A DNA stretch of 64,000 bases from Labia minor (taxonomy: Eukaryota > Arthropoda > Insecta > Dermaptera > Spongiphoridae): contig OY720350.1 of assembly GCA_963082975.1 (NCBI GenBank), positions 50,298,734-50,362,733 on the forward strand, in the 5' to 3' direction. Shown here one piece after another: positions 1 to 11,340 of the stretch (positions are counted from its first letter, which is position 1; each line of letters begins with the position of its first letter). The position numbers and the translations under genes were made by a program. The notes below the pieces were generated by a model that was given only the letters and a program-made list of their open reading frames with translations, ran no database searches and was not told the origin of the DNA.

Positions 1-325
1 GTCAACGGTTCATCTGGCCGAAAAATTCACTTTACCATATACCCAACTTAAAATATGGTATAGTTGTTAAAATACGTAGGTACTTGGTTTAAAATATCTA
101 CAATTTTAATACTTAGAATTAGCGGGTTAATTTATATATTTAAATAATAAATATAATTATACAATTAATCTAGTGTTACGTACAGTACGAAAACCTGCCA
201 AGTTCAAATTTCTAAGTATTATAATTTTAGATATTTTAAACCATGTACCTACGTATTTTAACAACTATTCCATATTTTAAGTTGGGTGTATGGTAAAGTG
301 AATTTCGGCCAGATGGACCGTTGAC
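1..325. repeat. Palindromic fold-back MITE
   Basis: The first ~120 bases are the near-exact reverse complement of about 206-325, with a spacer of ~85 AT-rich bases. The outer ends are GTCAACGGTTCATCTGGCCG and its complement with one mismatch. No ORF is present, so this is a non-autonomous DNA transposon or fold-back element. The left target duplication lies outside the window, so the superfamily cannot be set. The 65-codon reading frame across the right arm is a by-product. Confidence 0.75.
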
Positions 326-894
326 GTGAATAAAGTGGCGTGCCTGGATGCAGGAGGCGGAGGACTGGGTGTGGTGGCGATTCTTTGGAATGCCAAAAGT
401 TTACCAGTGGATCAGGCTGTTGATAAAAATGATTATGAATGATTTTGAAGTGCATCTAAACTTGGCATTGGGATGGATTTGAACCCTTTTTTAGGCAAAC
501 AAATAGCCGATAGGAACTTGGCCCCCTTTTTAACAGGTATGTTTTTGATTAGATTTCAATACTTTTTTTTAAGAAAGCTTCCTATTTTTTCCTTTTTGTG
601 CCGCGCCCGCGTCCATTCTTAGCCTTTGAAGTAATTTTGTGTTTAAAAAAATTGCAAATTTTTTTAAATTAAAATATATTTGTTTATATATTAAATATAA
701 TAATTTTATTTGTTCTTTTATTTTATAGTTCTGAATTTCCAACTTGTATTGAATAATAAATAATTAGAACTATTAATATTAATTGAAAATTATATAGAAA
801 CTGTTAAGTTATAACAATAAAAATAAACAAACTAATTAATTTAAATTATAAAGTAAAATGGTTTAACACTATTATATATATTTATAATTTACAC
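326..894. other. AT-rich DNA without a recognised feature
   Basis: Bases 326-480 are of mixed composition and the rest is strongly AT-rich with short poly-T runs. I see no coding frame, tRNA or terminal inverted repeat. Confidence 0.5.
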
Positions 895-1612
895 CTAACG
901 CTACTTGTATAGGTAAAATGTCACTTCCGGTAGTCAGATTATGATGAAATTTGGTATCTCAATTTTTTTCATATTTTTAAATCTATATACAAAATATGAA
1001 GCAAATATCTCGAAGCAAACTGGTACTTTACTTGAAAGGTAAACGCAACCCGTGTAGGTAAAGTACCACTTCCGGTTAACCAATTTTGACGAAATTTTAA
1101 AAGAAATCTACAAACTGTGAATAATATCGGTGTACCAAATTTCGAAGTCCTAGCTTGATTAGTTTCTGACAAAACCAATGAATTCGTTTGAATTCGTTAA
1201 AATCGCATTGATATTCGATTATAACAACTCAAGCTTGACCGATTTCTTAAATTTCATAATTTTTTGTTAACCTACTTATAACACACGACCTGTATGCCAA
1301 ATTTCATGGCGCTAGGACAATTGGAAATACCCTAAGAATTTTGTTGACCAATCAATGAATCAGTTCCAAAATAAGCTATTTTCACAGGGTCATATTTCAG
1401 GATCTACTGAAGCTTTAACTATGAAATTTGGCATACTTCTTTAGTTCTAGTATATGACTACGTAGATAAAATTTTATCTCTGTACTTGCAATAGGCACTG
1501 AGATACAGGGGGGTCAAAAGTGACTCCAAACCATTCGTGTAAATATACTTACGGCATGCGCGCGGCTTGCTGGAACTTGGCCGGCGAACTGCCGTGCGCA
1601 TAGATAGGGTAA
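895..1612 (-). repeat. Family C Helentron-like element, copy 1
   Basis: Bases 895-1165 are nearly identical to 37852-38125, starting with CGCTACTTGTATAGGTAAAA and carrying repeated CACTTCCGGT motifs. The rest contains several blocks around ATGAAATTTGG or its complement, the motif also seen in families A and B. It ends in a GC-rich hairpin-like stretch (1555-1605), followed by ATAGATAGGGTAAAAGG, which resembles a degenerate TTTTACTATCT 5' end read in reverse. Beyond 1170 the sequence differs from the 37850 copy, so this may be a related subfamily or a composite. The 69-codon frame inside it is not a gene. Confidence 0.6.
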
Positions 1613-1989
1613 AAGGAAAAAAAAAATTTTAATTCAATTATCAAATTAAAGTTGTGGAGGTTTATTTGTAAATTTAGTTCAATTAATTTAATTTCTTATT
1701 AAATGATTGTTAATTTCAATTAATTTAACTTTTTCCACTAAATCCGGAATTCTCTAACATCCTGTTTATATTCTAAAGGGGATTTCCTGAAAATATTTGT
1801 TACGCAAATACAAATTCAAGGATATAAAATATAATTGATTGGTTGGTAGTCCAAAACTTAATCATTCCATTTTTTTTTAATTTATAAAAAATATTCTCAG
1901 TTTCTTGTTTCATTTTTTTTTTCTTCTTTCAATTGCCATTTCTCAAATCAAGGATTGTTTTTATTCAAATTAATGAATGAATGAACACA
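1613..1989. other. AT-rich DNA without a recognised feature
   Basis: Poly-A and poly-T tracts and AT-rich sequence only. I see no coding potential or repeat boundary. Confidence 0.5.
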
Positions 1990-2230
1990 ACACAAGGATC
2001 ATTTCTTATACTGTGACCATTGGTTGTCCATTTTTGACTAAATTTGATTTATGCCCACCTGCACGAGGGCTTGTTAATTAGCCTAATTAAGATGGTTATC
2101 ATCGTTATAAATTACCTGTGGGTTTTTATAAATAAAAACTCCCAGCGCAACGGCATATAAGCGAGCATTGTTCCTTATCGGAGCAATGCGTTTAGGTTTT
2201 ACAAACCAGTCAACGTAACACAAACATAAA
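1990..2230. promoter_or_regulatory. Candidate cis-regulatory island with paired TAATTA palindrome
   Basis: A unique, less AT-rich island in AT-rich DNA. It contains the 17-base palindrome TTAATTAGCCTAATTAA at 2074-2090, two inverted TAATTA cores three bases apart, and a CACCTG E-box at 2057-2062. TAATTA is the core recognised by many homeodomain proteins. No ORF is present. The regulatory role is inference; an old repeat is the main alternative. Confidence 0.35.
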
Positions 2231-3540
2231 AATAAATAAAATGGCGATTGTATCTCGTCTTCGAATCATTTCAATTATAAATATATAAAAAGAGAATAAA
2301 TAAAAATAATATGTTCAATATGAATAGAGTAAAAAAGGAAAAAGAAAAAATATAAATGTTATTTATATTTATAACTATATATATATAATATATAATATAT
2401 ATATATATAGAAATTATTAATGGCATCAAGATAATGAATTAAATAAGAAATATGTTTTGTGTTAAATTAGAAACAAAACTAAAGTATGGAAAAATATTAA
2501 TCACCATGACTATCATCATAAGCATCATCTTCATCATCACTTTTGAATAAAAAAGCAATTTATAATTTGAAGAAATTTCAAAGTAATATTTTATCTAAAA
2601 ACATGTAATGGGAATAGGGGAATTAGAGCTAGCTTCTGGAGTGAGATTGAATAAGAAAGCTAAAGAAGCAAAGATTGGGCTATGTGATATTGAAACCAAA
2701 ATGAGAATATAAATTGAGTTTAATGCTAAAATTGTTAAAAAAATAAAATATGGCAATTTTTCATAAAAGAAAATCCAAATTTAGAATGATTTTATTTTAT
2801 TTTTTAGGATAGTAACATATTCCTTCTAATTTTTTTGCTGACTGAAAGTATTAGGCAGCAAAAATGATCAAAACATATATAAAAATATGTACCTAAGCCT
2901 GGTGGGGTAGAAGGAAAGAGCCTATGTTTGAACTCAAAATTGTTTTTTTAAATGTGAAATACTAATTTAAAAATAGTTTTTTGCGTTTTCTATTATAAAA
3001 TGGTATAAAAAATATGAGCTACCCCTTTAAGTGCGGAATATAAGAAATAAATGCGCAGCCGCGCACGCCTAGAGCTTAAAACTCTTCTATATGGGTTTAA
3101 AAAATTAAAAATGGAATAAAAAAATATATAAAAAACAACTTACTTTACTTTATTTTTAATTACAAACTATGATTAACTCATTTGTTATGGTCTTTGCAAT
3201 AATAAATTACAGTTTGTAATTTAATAGTTTTTTATATTTTAATATTTCTTGAATATTTGATTGTATGTCTATTCTTATTATTTTTAAATATAATATATCC
3301 AAAAATAATATACCATTTATATATTTTTATTTTCCAATTTCATCGCAATGATTATTTTAAACAGATAAGTAACCTCCATTATACGAAAACAATTTAAGTT
3401 ATTTTCATTATATATATTATACATATATTTTTCTTTTCCATTCAAATTGTTATATAAAATTTGAATAATTTAAATGGAAATAAATGACTTTATTAAAAAG
3501 AAATTGCATTGAATCACTAATTTTATTATTATTTAATTAA
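2231..3540. other. AT-rich intergenic DNA with a short AT array
   Basis: Very AT-rich, with an interrupted (AT)n array at about 2376-2409 and TCATCA-rich sequence near 2505-2540. A small less AT-rich patch lies at 3020-3075. No supported gene or transposon end. Confidence 0.5.
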
Positions 3541-3760
3541 TTAACGTTTCATGAATCGAAGAACTCAAATCAAAAAATAAATAGCATCCGGCTTTTGGCA
3601 TTCAAATCGCTCACCGACAAATTGCCTTAATAGAGGCAAAAAAGAGATAGTGATCATCTTGTTAGCTGTTTAATTAATAATTAAAAAAATTGGATTTAAT
3701 GTTTGAGTATCAAACAAAACCCTAATGAGGAAACCTAGGCAGATGGTTGTTTCAAATAGT
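3541..3760. promoter_or_regulatory. Possible conserved non-coding island
   Basis: A unique stretch of more complex sequence (CATCCGGCTTTTGGCATTC, CACCGACAAATTGCC) followed by TTAATTAATAATTA. It is non-coding in all frames. Called only because its composition differs from its flanks. Confidence 0.2.
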
Positions 3761-3929
3761 TGTAATTAAATTTGTAGAATAACATTTTTATTTTTGATTG
3801 TTTTACTTTTAAAAATCTTTAAATAGCTTTACATATTCTTCTTTATCTCTATAACTATATGTATAACTTTAAATGAAATATTTATAAATCAGTATTATTT
3901 ATCCTTAGCCAGTCGGTACAATTCATTTA

Positions 3930-4140
3930 TTCCAACGCCTTTTCCAATCTTCGAATGAGTTGGAGAAGAGACCAGAATTACGTACAATAATTTATTTATT
4001 TCGACGACATGATGAGTGAGTTGAAATGATGTCTCCAATAGTTCTTTTGAGTATATTGAACAAGTGGTGCTAATTCAGGTGAATATGGTGGATGTAAAAT
4101 GTTGATGATGTCAAGTTTTTTTGATGAAATGTGTAGCGTC
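3930..4140 (-). pseudogene. Decayed mariner/Tc1-type transposase relic
   Basis: Read on the minus strand from about 4096, the sequence gives HPPYSPELAP, matching the HPPYSPDLAP block that precedes the third catalytic residue of Tc1/mariner transposases. Downstream residues are degenerate, and the expected acidic residue after LAP is lost. No terminal inverted repeats were found. It appears older than the other mariner copies in this window. Confidence 0.5.
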
Positions 4141-4417
4141 AAATAATTATAATGCAAAAAATTAAAAATAATAATATTAATTTATTGAGGCTTTACAAAA
4201 ATGATCCATAACATACAAATAATATTTCTTCTCAAGTTTGGTATACCGCGATATTTGAATAATTCATTTTATTTTTAAATTAAAATTAGAAATAATTTTT
4301 TCTCAATTTAATAAAATTAAACTAATAATATTTATTCTTTTTTTAAATTTCTCAAAATTTGTTAAGAAAAATATAAATTAATATAATAATACACAAAATA
4401 ATATTTTATAATTTTTT

Positions 4418-4460
<43 letters not shown>

Positions 4461-4690
4461 TTTTGTATTTAGTTTTTTTAATAGATGAAAGAAAAAATGT
4501 AAAATATTCCATGTACAAATAATGTCTAATAATTTTAATAACTATTATTATAAAATATTTAATAAATACTTAAATGAAAAGATAATAATGTATAATATTT
4601 TAATGTATTTGTTATTAACAGTTATAGGACACTATCAATCTTCTAGTGTTTAAATGTTTAATTCTAGTAGTTAAGTTTGTCATTATCATA
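4141..4690. other. AT-rich DNA with (AT)n microsatellite
   Basis: Extremely AT-rich, including a clean (AT)n array at about 4423-4458. No gene-like features. Confidence 0.6.
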
Positions 4691-5300
4691 AAACATCCAC
4701 CACGAGATGGTATTATCCTTAAATAAATGGGTTCATTGTCTTTATACTATCCAAATTTCCTCTCATTTTAAGATCACGCTTATCTAATAAGTGAATAATT
4801 AAATGCAAATTTATCAAAACTTGTTCTATTTGACGTAAACATTCATGTAGAGAAATGAAAACGTGAAGAGAGTGCTATCGTCCTGTTAATTACAATATAA
4901 TAGATATAGTTTTTGTGAAAATTAAAGTTAATTTACACTTTTTGGCATAGTTTATGAGTCGTTAACGGGAAATGATTCATTGATAAGTAGAACACCAACA
5001 GCATAAGGGAATGGAATTTTGTCGTTATCAATCGATGGATAAACGAGTGGTGGGTTAGCAATTCTGGGAAATAGTATTTAGGAGTGGAGGGTTGGAAATG
5101 AGAGAAAAAAAAAATAACAGCTCAGCGTAGCTTAACACGCGATAAAGAACAGGAACCTCGGACGCGAGAAACCCAACGCTTCCGCTATTTGCATTCGGAC
5201 AATTAACGCCATTTGCCTCGATGGGATAAATCAAATTCCAAATTCGAGGGGCCGAGTTAAATGGACAGAAGAAAGATAAAAGTATCATATCCATTTTAAA
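4690..5300. promoter_or_regulatory. Candidate regulatory island
   Basis: Unique sequence with markedly higher GC at 5040-5290, including CATTCGGACAATTAACGCC and a run of non-repetitive words. A 79-codon frame on the minus strand spans it, but it has no recognisable domain and no splice context, so I do not call a gene. Enhancer-like function is inference. Confidence 0.25.
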
Positions 5301-5405
5301 TAAATAAATTTATATTTGCAAATATATATTTATTATATAAATATGAAACTTATTACATATAATATCATAATTGTTTAATTTATAGATTAAGAATTTTTTT
5401 TTTAA

Positions 5406-6126
5406 TTTTTACTATTTCGCCAGTTATCACGAAAATTTTCGATGTCGAGATTTTGATGTTTTTATACGTTTTGAAGGTCCCTGAGTCATTTAAACTAAGG
5501 TTGAGAAAAATGTCTGTCTCTCTCTCTCTCTCTCTGTGTGTGTATGTGTGTGTGTATGTAGTCAAGATTACGCAAAAACGGTTTGAGTTAGAATAATGAA
5601 ATTTGGTAAACGGGCATAATTCATAATTCCTAGTTTTCTATCAACTTTTGAGAAATGTAGCTGAACCGTGTGTGTTTGTATGTAGACAAGATTACGCAAA
5701 AACAGTATGAGTTAGAATCATGAAATTTGGTATACGGGCATTATTCAAAATTCGTAGTTTTCTATCAACTTTTGAGAAATGTAGCTCATTCGGAAGAGGG
5801 TCATTACTTACCACGTTTTGATTTTTTGCCTCTAAAGTGACCGTAAAAATAAAGATATATGTTTGGTAGTTTTTCATTTGATTAAAAATTGTATAAAACT
5901 GCTATATATAGAATTTCAGCTTGATTGAATCGCTGAAAGTACCGGAATTAATTTTTTAACACTGCCAATCACGCGCCAGCACGTGACATGGTGCCATCAA
6001 CAAAGAGCCAAACACGCGCTGGTTTAATAAATATTATTTATTAATTTTAATTTATAATTTAATTTAAATATGATATATATGTTAATTAATCCAATTCAAA
6101 TTTAGTCGAGTGAAGACACGCCAGAT
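5406..6126 (+). repeat. Family A Helentron-like element, copy 1
   Basis: Starts TTTTTACTATTTCGCC (degenerate 5' end) and carries a (CT)n/(GT)n microsatellite at 5515-5560. It ends near GTCGAGTGAAGACACGCCAG, a mutated form of the family hairpin GAGTGGAGACACTC. It contains a tandem duplication of ~120 bases (about 5553-5673 and 5677-5796) covering the GCAAAAACGGTTTGAG and ATGAAATTTGG block. Several short reading frames here recur in other copies and are not genes. Confidence 0.75.
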
Positions 6127-6450
6127 TTTTTAATTTTATTTTTGGCTATAGTGTCCTTTTAGCTTAAAACACATGTTCAAGCGATATTCTAGGCATTTTA
6201 ATACCATCCCTATAAATCCCAGTAAATCAAATGCATCAAAATAATAAATTTATGAATATCTTTTACCAGTATGTAATTTTTTATATTTGAAAACGAGCTA
6301 AGTCTGGATTGTAAGGCGCATGAGAGACAAATTAATAAATCAACGCAGAAAAATGCTCAAACAGTACAAAGTTGAAGTTACACAAAAGGTTCTAAGAGAA
6401 CACAGCAACCATCTTGCTGATAATTTTGTTATTTACATGTTCATGTGAGA
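6127..6450. other. Unannotated moderately AT-rich DNA
   Basis: Mixed-complexity sequence with no ORF or repeat termini that I could recognise. Confidence 0.4.
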
Positions 6451-6545
6451 CAGTGATTCTCAACCACTGTGCCGCGGCACTTTTGTGTGCCGCGAGATTA
6501 TCAAAATGTACCGCCAAATTATTACAAATGTAAAGAGGCTCTTAA
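6451..6545 (+). mobile_element. hAT-type terminal fragment
   Basis: CAGTGATTCTCAACCACTG begins this patch, followed by TGCCGCGGCACTTTTGTGTGCCGCG. Ends of the form CAGxGxTxCTCAACC are typical of hAT transposons. I did not find the opposite terminus within about 600 bases, so only one end is called. Confidence 0.5.
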
Positions 6546-7895
6546 ACATTTCCTACTTTTTTTTCTAAATTTGTATATTTATTACGACATTAATTAAATT
6601 TAAATACTTAAGTATTCTTTGAAATGTTATAATATAGTTAAAAAAAATATATATTAATAGTTTAAAAATAAAATATTTATAATTTTCTAAAATAAACAAT
6701 ACTAAATAAATTAACCTTTAAAGATAAAAATGTAGAGATTTAAATTTGTTGATCTCTTCATTAAGTCATATTACAACTACTAGTACTTCTACTAATCATA
6801 TTCTCGCTTTGAATAAGTTATTATAAAGCAAAAAAAAAAATCTTAAAAAAAAAAAATAATAACACTAAACTATAATTTTAAGGACTATAAAACAAAAGTT
6901 GATGTCATAAAATTTTATGAACCGTAAATCATAATAGGTCAATTTTTGTTTTAACTTCACTCTTTAGCATTTATTAAATTTACCTGTTTTTACCTGTAAC
7001 TAGTATATAAGAAAATACATTAAATATATCTAAGAGAGAAGAGCTCTTTGAGAAAATTTATTTAATGGTACCGAAAAATAAAAGACAAAAAGATAAAAAC
7101 TTTTGATAATTTTTTTTTTTATTATTATTATTCATTGAGTAATTAAAAATTAAAAGTCATTCACTTATATATTTATGTTTTTAAATCACGCGAAAAAAAG
7201 ATTTTAAATAGGTATTATAGGGTGATTAAAAAATTATGTAGAAAATTATAATAATTTATGAATAAGATAGACTCAAAAAGGAAAAGTGTAAAGATTATCT
7301 TCTATAAAATGTATTGCTAATGAATAAAATAATATAAATAAAATTGTAAAAAAAAATAAATTGAAAATTAGCAAATTTCAAGAAAGAATTATATTATTAT
7401 AGTATATTTTTCAACCAATTGAATTTTTCATCACTCTTTTTCTTTATATAATTTTGATTTATTTATATTCTTAGAATACAATTGAAAAACATTGAAATGT
7501 CACTAAATCATGTAATTTTGGATGAATAAGGCAATTTATTTATTTGATAAGCGAAAAAGACTCTCACGTAGATAGTAATATACCAACCTATAATTAATAT
7601 TATATAATAATTTTGTTTAGCATTTATTAAAGAAAATAAATGCGTTAATGTCTTATGAATATCACACGACACATAAATATTCTATTATATTATATGAAAA
7701 AAACAAATTAAGTCATAAATTTTTCTAAATGCACCCGAAAACCATTTATTAAAAATAATCGTAATGTGTGCGTGTATGAATTAATTCACCATCAACGAAC
7801 TTGAAAAACCTGAAATGCACCATATATTTAAAATTAAAAAAAACAAAAAAAAAAAAATTAAAAACGAATTCGCGCCAAAGAATGTCCATTAATAA
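6546..7895. other. Long AT-rich stretch, nothing recognised
   Basis: About 1.3 kb of very AT-rich sequence with poly-A/T runs and short ATT repeats. No coding frames, RNA genes or inverted termini seen. Confidence 0.5.
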
Positions 7896-8112
7896 TTAAT
7901 TCATCTGTTTTAGAGAATGTTTTCCCGGGTGGATACAAAAGGCACCGAAATGTTGATGCAATTAAAAGCTGCAAAGCGTGAAACGGTGATCGAGTGATAA
8001 AACAGAGTATTGGGAGAGGGAAAGAGGGGGTTGGTGGATTAAAAAAGATCAGGAAATGAGCCCTGGGGGAGGTCACTGACGGCAGGTGGACTTGTCTAAC
8101 AGATGAACCCCA
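7896..8112. promoter_or_regulatory. Candidate regulatory island
   Basis: Unique, higher-GC block with GGAGGTCACTGACGGCAGG and an E-box-like CAGGTG. The opposing 85-codon minus-strand frame is low-complexity and has no domain. Called on composition only. Confidence 0.25.
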
Positions 8113-8596
8113 CACATCGAAAATTATTTTTCAAAAAATTCTCTTTAATCAAATTTTTTTTTTTCATTATTATTTGTTTGATTTTTGAATTAAACTTGAG
8201 GGGGGGGATCACTTAATAAAAAATTGATAAGATCAACTAATATTATAATAAATATTAAAGGAAATGAAAGAAAAATTCTAGAATCTGGAATATTATATGA
8301 TTAAGGATTCAAAGGTTGAGCTTCGGATTTTTAAAGCAGGATATTCAAAAGAAAAACAAAAATTATTAATTTTTTAATTTTTAATTAATTTTTCGTTTCT
8401 TATTTATTCAACAAATCTTGAAATTAAGGTGTGACTTAGTTTCAGGTTTTTCGAAGGATATTTAAAAAAGAGCTCAAAACTCTTATCTATAAACAGATTA
8501 ATTCAAAATAGGGTGTATTACGTTCTAAATTTTCTGGGTCATCCCAATGTCCTATAGTATTGTATGTTTTCCAATATGTCTTGAATTAAAAAGTTA
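8113..8596. other. AT-rich DNA without a recognised feature
   Basis: AT-rich with a short poly-G (8200-8207). CTGGGTCATCCCAATGTC near 8536 resembles a mariner terminus but could not be paired with another end. Confidence 0.4.
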
Positions 8597-9023
8597 ATCC
8601 TACAAGAACGTGACTTTTTGAATGAAACAAAGGTTTTTGGAAAAAAAATTATTTTATATTTTAGTCTCTTTTTTTTATCCCTCCCAAAAAATAAGATTAG
8701 GACATCAAAATAGATTTGTTTGTGAGATGATTTCATCGTTGTAGTAAAATCTCTTTCCCCGAACCATTTCTTCTGGTTTGGATACAAGAAATAATCACTC
8801 GGAGCTAAATCCAGTGAATAGGGCGGATGAGGGAGCAATTCCTATCCCAATTGATGGATTTTCACTTTTTTCCATTTTCTTCTCAAAGCAGGTAGTCTGC
8901 TATTATTGAATGTCAAACAAAAACTAAAAGACCCAGCTTGTTCAAATTTTGACAGGAGAAGCAATGTTGGCATTTCATTTAAGAGAAAGGAAATTCAAAA
9001 AGTCACGGGCTTACCTACCCTCG
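8597..9023 (-). mobile_element. Internally deleted mariner, copy 1
   Basis: The right end reads (reverse complement) CGAGGGTAGGTAAGCCCGTG next to a TA. The left end shares ACGTGACTTTTTGAATGAAAC with the copy at 53425, but its outermost bases are lost. The minus strand encodes a C-terminal transposase remnant with YSLDLAPSDYFLY, the block containing the third catalytic Asp of DD34D mariners. Everything between the N-terminal leader and this block is missing. The same deletion joint (around TGGATTTTCACTTTTTTCC) occurs in the 53425 copy. Confidence 0.7.
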
Positions 9024-9925
9024 TATCATATAAATATCATAATAATCGGTTATATTTTAGAAAAGAAACTTACAAGCATTTGTGTTTATATGAAAATAAT
9101 TATTGTAGAGGGAAAGAACGAGGGGAGATGTTGATTTATTTAAAAATGTTAATAAAACAAGGAAAAAAAAAATGTAAACCATTTTATTGTAAATTTTATG
9201 ATCAAATTTCAAATATTAGATTTTAAAGCTGAAATGGGTTTTGTTTCGTGACTATGTTACGATATCCAAACAGAAATGCAATAGGAAATTGAAAGATATA
9301 ATATTAAAATTTTAAAAATAAATAATTAAATATATAAATAAAATGTAATCTTACTAAATAGATTCCATTTCAATGGCTATGATCGCATGAGTTAAATAAT
9401 TGTCCAATGTTGTATTTTTTATCAATTATTATTATTATTGAAACAATTGTTATTAGAAATATACATTTTAGAGTGGTGCGGGGTGAAGGACGTGGATCAT
9501 AATATAGGAAAAAAGGTTTGGCTCACGAAATTCCCTCTATCGCTTAACAAATAATTGTATGATATCATCCCTGGGGAGGTCATCAACAATAGTTGGATTA
9601 TAATGATCTTATTTTAATACTATTTACATTGGAAACATGAAATATATATAATTAATAGATTTATTATCTAAAATTGGATTTTATTTAAAATGGTTATGTC
9701 ATGGTTGAGGTTAGATTGAAATTCGATTTCTCAAGAATCAAATAACAAGAGAGAAGGAGGGAGGAACATGAAAAGAAAATTATTTTAGTATTTATCACAC
9801 AGGAAAATAATTGTATTCATTTATTTTATGTCATAAGCTCTTCTTTATCTCTTCTTTGTTGTTCTTATTTATTTATAATTTTTTTTTAATTTTCTTTACT
9901 TGATTTCTACAATATTAAAACTAAA
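9024..9925. other. AT-rich DNA, small island near 9470-9610
   Basis: Mostly AT-rich. A short more complex patch at 9470-9610 (GTGCGGGGTGAAGGACGTGG) is unique and non-coding. Overlapping 60-106 codon frames at 8906-9226 are lysine/isoleucine-rich translations of AT-rich DNA and the mariner end. Confidence 0.4.
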
Positions 9926-10200
9926 GGGGCAGCATGGCTGAGTAGGTAGAGTACTAGATTTCTACACAGGAAGCCTGAGTTCGAATCCCAGTATAGAACT
10001 CAAGATTATATATTTATTTAATTTAATTTAATTAATTAATAAATATATAAATTTAATTCAATTTAACATCGGCTGCCCCACCGAAGAAGGCAAGGGGAAA
10101 CCACTTCGGTCAAATTTTCCCATGAACACCCTATGACTCCTGTGGAGTTATTAGGGCCACGACACTTCCGCTAGGAAGTTATCGACAACGAAGAAGAGAA
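9926..10200 (+). mobile_element. SINE1, tRNA-derived retroposon
   Basis: The head GGGGCAGCATGGCTGAGTAG contains an A box (TGGCTGAGTAGG), followed ~40 bases on by a B box (GTTCGAATCCC), the internal RNA polymerase III promoter layout of tRNA genes and SINEs. An AT-rich linker leads to AACATCGGCTGC and then a GC-richer body (CCCACCGAAGAAGGCAAGG onward) ending in GAAGAAGAG. The head and linker recur at 55670-55808 with a different body. The cloverleaf and 3' acceptor are not tRNA-like, so it is not a tRNA gene. A convincing target duplication was not found. Confidence 0.75.
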
Positions 10201-10780
10201 AACAAAATTAGCACATTTAATAAATTATTAATGCCATGATAGGCATTAATATTTTTATTCATGCGTGATCGACCATTTCTAGAAGCTTCGAAAAAAATGT
10301 TTTTATTTACTTCGCACCAATACTGCGCGATCGACTTCTTGGCATACGATCTTATAAGCTATCGACCGTTTCTTCACTCTTGGTTTAGAATTTGCAGCAT
10401 TTATTTTCAAAGGTTATTAACTAATTTGATTAATGTAAGCACCTGGAATAAATTAATTAAATATTTAACTAATTAAATATTAGATATTATTTAAATCAAA
10501 ATCTTAAATTAAAATTCACCATTCTCTATGTGTATTTATACATATTTAATCAAATTAGACAAAAATTAGAAATTTTATTTGAACTTATATAAGTCAATAA
10601 ATAAATTAAGCGCTTAAATGAATATAAATTATTCTCATTAAAAGTAACGTTGCGTGGTTATCTAATCCTTTGTCTAATTATACAATTAGTCGTCATTTAT
10701 TTTGGAATCCATAAGAATTGAAAGTGGAAAATATAATGAAATTTATTTTAAACATAGTTTAATTTCAAGGACTTTTATAT
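10201..10780. other. AT-rich DNA without a recognised feature
   Basis: Contains a 71-codon frame (10261-10476) with no domain or splice context. Otherwise AT-rich. Confidence 0.4.
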
Positions 10781-11340
10781 TACACCCTCCAATCCAAAAA
10801 AAAAATCAAAAAATCAATGTACATTTTGGAACAAATCATTTTTATTAATCAATATATTCCCCTTCTGCATCGATACACAAATTTGCACGCTCCAACAAGT
10901 TGTCAAACGACTTCTCCATGTCCTTTATTGGAATGGTCTTTAGGACGTCGCGGTCGTCGCCTTCTCAATGGCTTCAATCGATGCATGCCACTTTCCTTTC
11001 ATCGCCAAATGCAGTTTTGGGAACAGATAGAAGCCGCACGGAGCCAGATCTGGTGAATAGGGGGAATGATGCAAAGGAATAACGTGATTTTTGACCAAAA
11101 ATTGAGTTACAAGTCGCGAACGATGTGATGGTGCATTATCGTGCAAAAGAGTCCAACTGCCGATTTCTCGATATTTTCTGGCATAATACGACGAATTCTT
11201 GCCAGCAAACGCTTCATGACGCCCAAGTAAAACTCTCCAGTGACTGTCTGGCTGGGTGGAACAAATTCACGCACTTTTTCGATATTTTCTTCCGATAATT
11301 CGGTTCTGGGACGCTGCTATTATGTACGCCCATAAGGGAG
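10781..11340 (-). pseudogene. Mariner transposase remnant, catalytic Asp lost
   Basis: Minus-strand translation gives VTGEFYLGVMKRLLARIRR, then after a one-base frameshift HDNAPSHRS (second catalytic Asp block), then HSPYSPDLAPCGFYLFPKLH. In active DD34D mariners the residue after LAPC is Asp; here it is Gly. The upstream part is collapsed: ELSEENIEKVREF runs directly into the mid-protein, so the first Asp region and most of the DNA-binding domain are deleted. The element is dead on three counts. TIRs could not be set; candidate ends are CACCCTCCAATCC (10783) and a reverse match near 11435-11465. Confidence 0.75.

Noticed and set aside
4423-4458. Centromeric or satellite array
   Set aside because: Only simple (AT)n microsatellites are present; no long higher-order tandem repeat was seen in the window.
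5055-5294. 79-codon minus-strand frame
   Set aside because: Leucine/serine-rich with no domain, no splice partners, and inside a non-coding island.
9926-10000. Intact tRNA gene
   Set aside because: A and B boxes are present, but the acceptor stem does not pair, and the head recurs with bodies and linkers typical of a SINE.
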